Shown here piece after piece: positions 5,935 to 6,296 of a DNA stretch of 6,296 nt. The number at the start of each line of letters is the position of its first letter. Positions within the stretch are counted from its first letter, which is position 1. The notes beneath the pieces were generated by a model. The model ran no database searches. It saw only the letters and a program-made list of their open reading frames with translations, and was not told the DNA's origin. The translations under genes and the position numbers were made by a program. This stretch comes from Desulfobacterales bacterium (GTDB lineage Bacteria > Desulfobacterota > Desulfobacteria > Desulfobacterales > RPRI01), in assembly GCA_030689795.1 (NCBI GenBank), contig JAUYEO010000229.1:1-6296 (forward strand), in the 5' to 3' direction.

Positions 5935-6198
5935 CTGATCTTTCTTTCCCCGGTAATTTAAATTGCAGCTTTCGCAGGCAAACTATCTGTACTGCGGCTC
6001 TGGTTGAGGGATGAGAGAATTTTGTTCAGTGAGGGAAACAACCCACCTGATTTGATTTTCTTTCATAAGAGATTTTTTTTGTCAACACATGTTCTTATAT
6101 TGCAGATTTTGTTGACTTTTATTAAAGCATATAATATTAGCGATACTGAAAAGAAAAGTCGCAGGGAATATCTTGAAAATAATCAAAGGAGAGAAAAG
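5935..6198. other. Divergent intergenic region upstream of helicase and Lys-rich gene
   Basis: These 264 bases separate the leftward helicase from the rightward lysine-rich gene. The right half is AT-rich and carries the rightward promoter (6109-6137) and ribosome binding site. An outward TTGACA on the minus strand (complement of 6080-6085) could be a -35 box for the helicase, but no good -10 box follows at 16-18 bases. GTCAACA (6081-6087) and TGTTGAC (6110-6116) are inverted copies, mostly explained by these -35-like boxes. No RNA gene is recognised. Confidence 0.5.
6109..6137 (+). promoter_or_regulatory. Sigma70-like promoter of the Lys-rich gene
   Basis: TTGTTG (6109-6114), a 17-base spacer and TAATAT (6132-6137) form a plausible promoter. 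The overlapping hexamer TATAAT (6130-6135) gives a perfect -10 with a 15-base spacer, so the exact register is uncertain. Transcription would start near 6144, about 55 bases before the start codon. Confidence 0.5.
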
Positions 6199-6296
6199 AT
6201 GAAAAAAGCTAAAAAGCAGGTAAAGCCGGTTAAAAAAGTTGCTGTCAAAACAAAGAAACCGGTCGCATTAAAGAAGAAGATAGTTGTAAAAAGTAA
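6199..6296 (+). CDS. Very lysine-rich protein, N-terminal fragment (runs off window)
   Basis: ATG at 6199 follows AAAGGAG (6185-6191) by 7 bases, the best ribosome binding site in the window. The 32 visible codons are about 47% lysine, the rest mainly valine, alanine and proline, in patterns such as KPVKKV and TKKPVALKKK. There is no stop in frame before the window end. Such low-complexity Lys/Pro/Ala sequence is seen in histone H1-like nucleoid proteins and in basic N-terminal tails of DNA- or RNA-binding proteins. The fragment is too short to choose between these. A promoter at 6109-6137 fits this start. Confidence 0.7.
   Translation, partial: MKKAKKQVKPVKKVAVKTKKPVALKKKIVVKS

Noticed and set aside
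6080..6116. Inverted repeat GTCAACA / TGTTGAC as a possible operator.
   Set aside because: The same pair occurs at 1149-1188, where it is explained by two outward TTGACA -35 boxes; here it probably has the same origin.

Overview
This window looks like an ordinary chromosomal segment of a moderately AT-rich Gram-negative bacterium. The best guess is a Desulfobacterota-type (deltaproteobacterial) lineage. That guess rests on the style of the PpiD-like foldase with its N-terminal membrane anchor, the small companion zinc-ribbon proteins and the sigma70-like promoters. It is inference from family resemblance, not from a database match.

Left part (1-1017): the window opens inside an integron integrase gene (intI) reading rightward; about 20 N-terminal codons lie upstream of base 1. 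Its catalytic domain is complete and keeps the active-site spacing of IntI1. The N-terminal core-binding domain, however, lacks about 31 residues in frame, so the enzyme is probably impaired. An attI site or cassette array, if present, would lie upstream of the gene and outside the window. A near-perfect hairpin at 984-1017 separates intI from a leftward tRNA-Ala(GGC) gene and probably terminates the tRNA transcript.

Middle part (1035-3961): the tRNA gene and a rightward operon diverge from back-to-back promoters whose -35 boxes lie 30 bases apart. The operon encodes an 83-residue four-cysteine zinc-ribbon protein, a 632-residue membrane-anchored PpiD/SurA-type peptidyl-prolyl isomerase, and a 76-residue protein with a zinc ribbon followed by one membrane helix. 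About 270 bases lie between the predicted transcription start and the first gene. They hold four potential hairpins and a small tandem/inverted repeat, making a candidate structured leader with an attenuator-like hairpin just before the first ribosome binding site.

Right part (3982-6296): a leftward gene for a 650-residue UvrD/PcrA/Rep-type DNA helicase converges on the operon with only 20 bases between the stop codons. The helicase has all SF1A motifs but no C-terminal extension. Upstream of it, a 264-base divergent intergenic region carries a sigma70-like promoter and a strong ribosome binding site for a very lysine-rich protein that runs off the window end.

No CRISPR array, complete insertion sequence, phage module or clear new defence system is visible. 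The most unusual items are the in-frame deletion in intI, the long structured leader, and the arrangement of two zinc-ribbon genes around a foldase gene.
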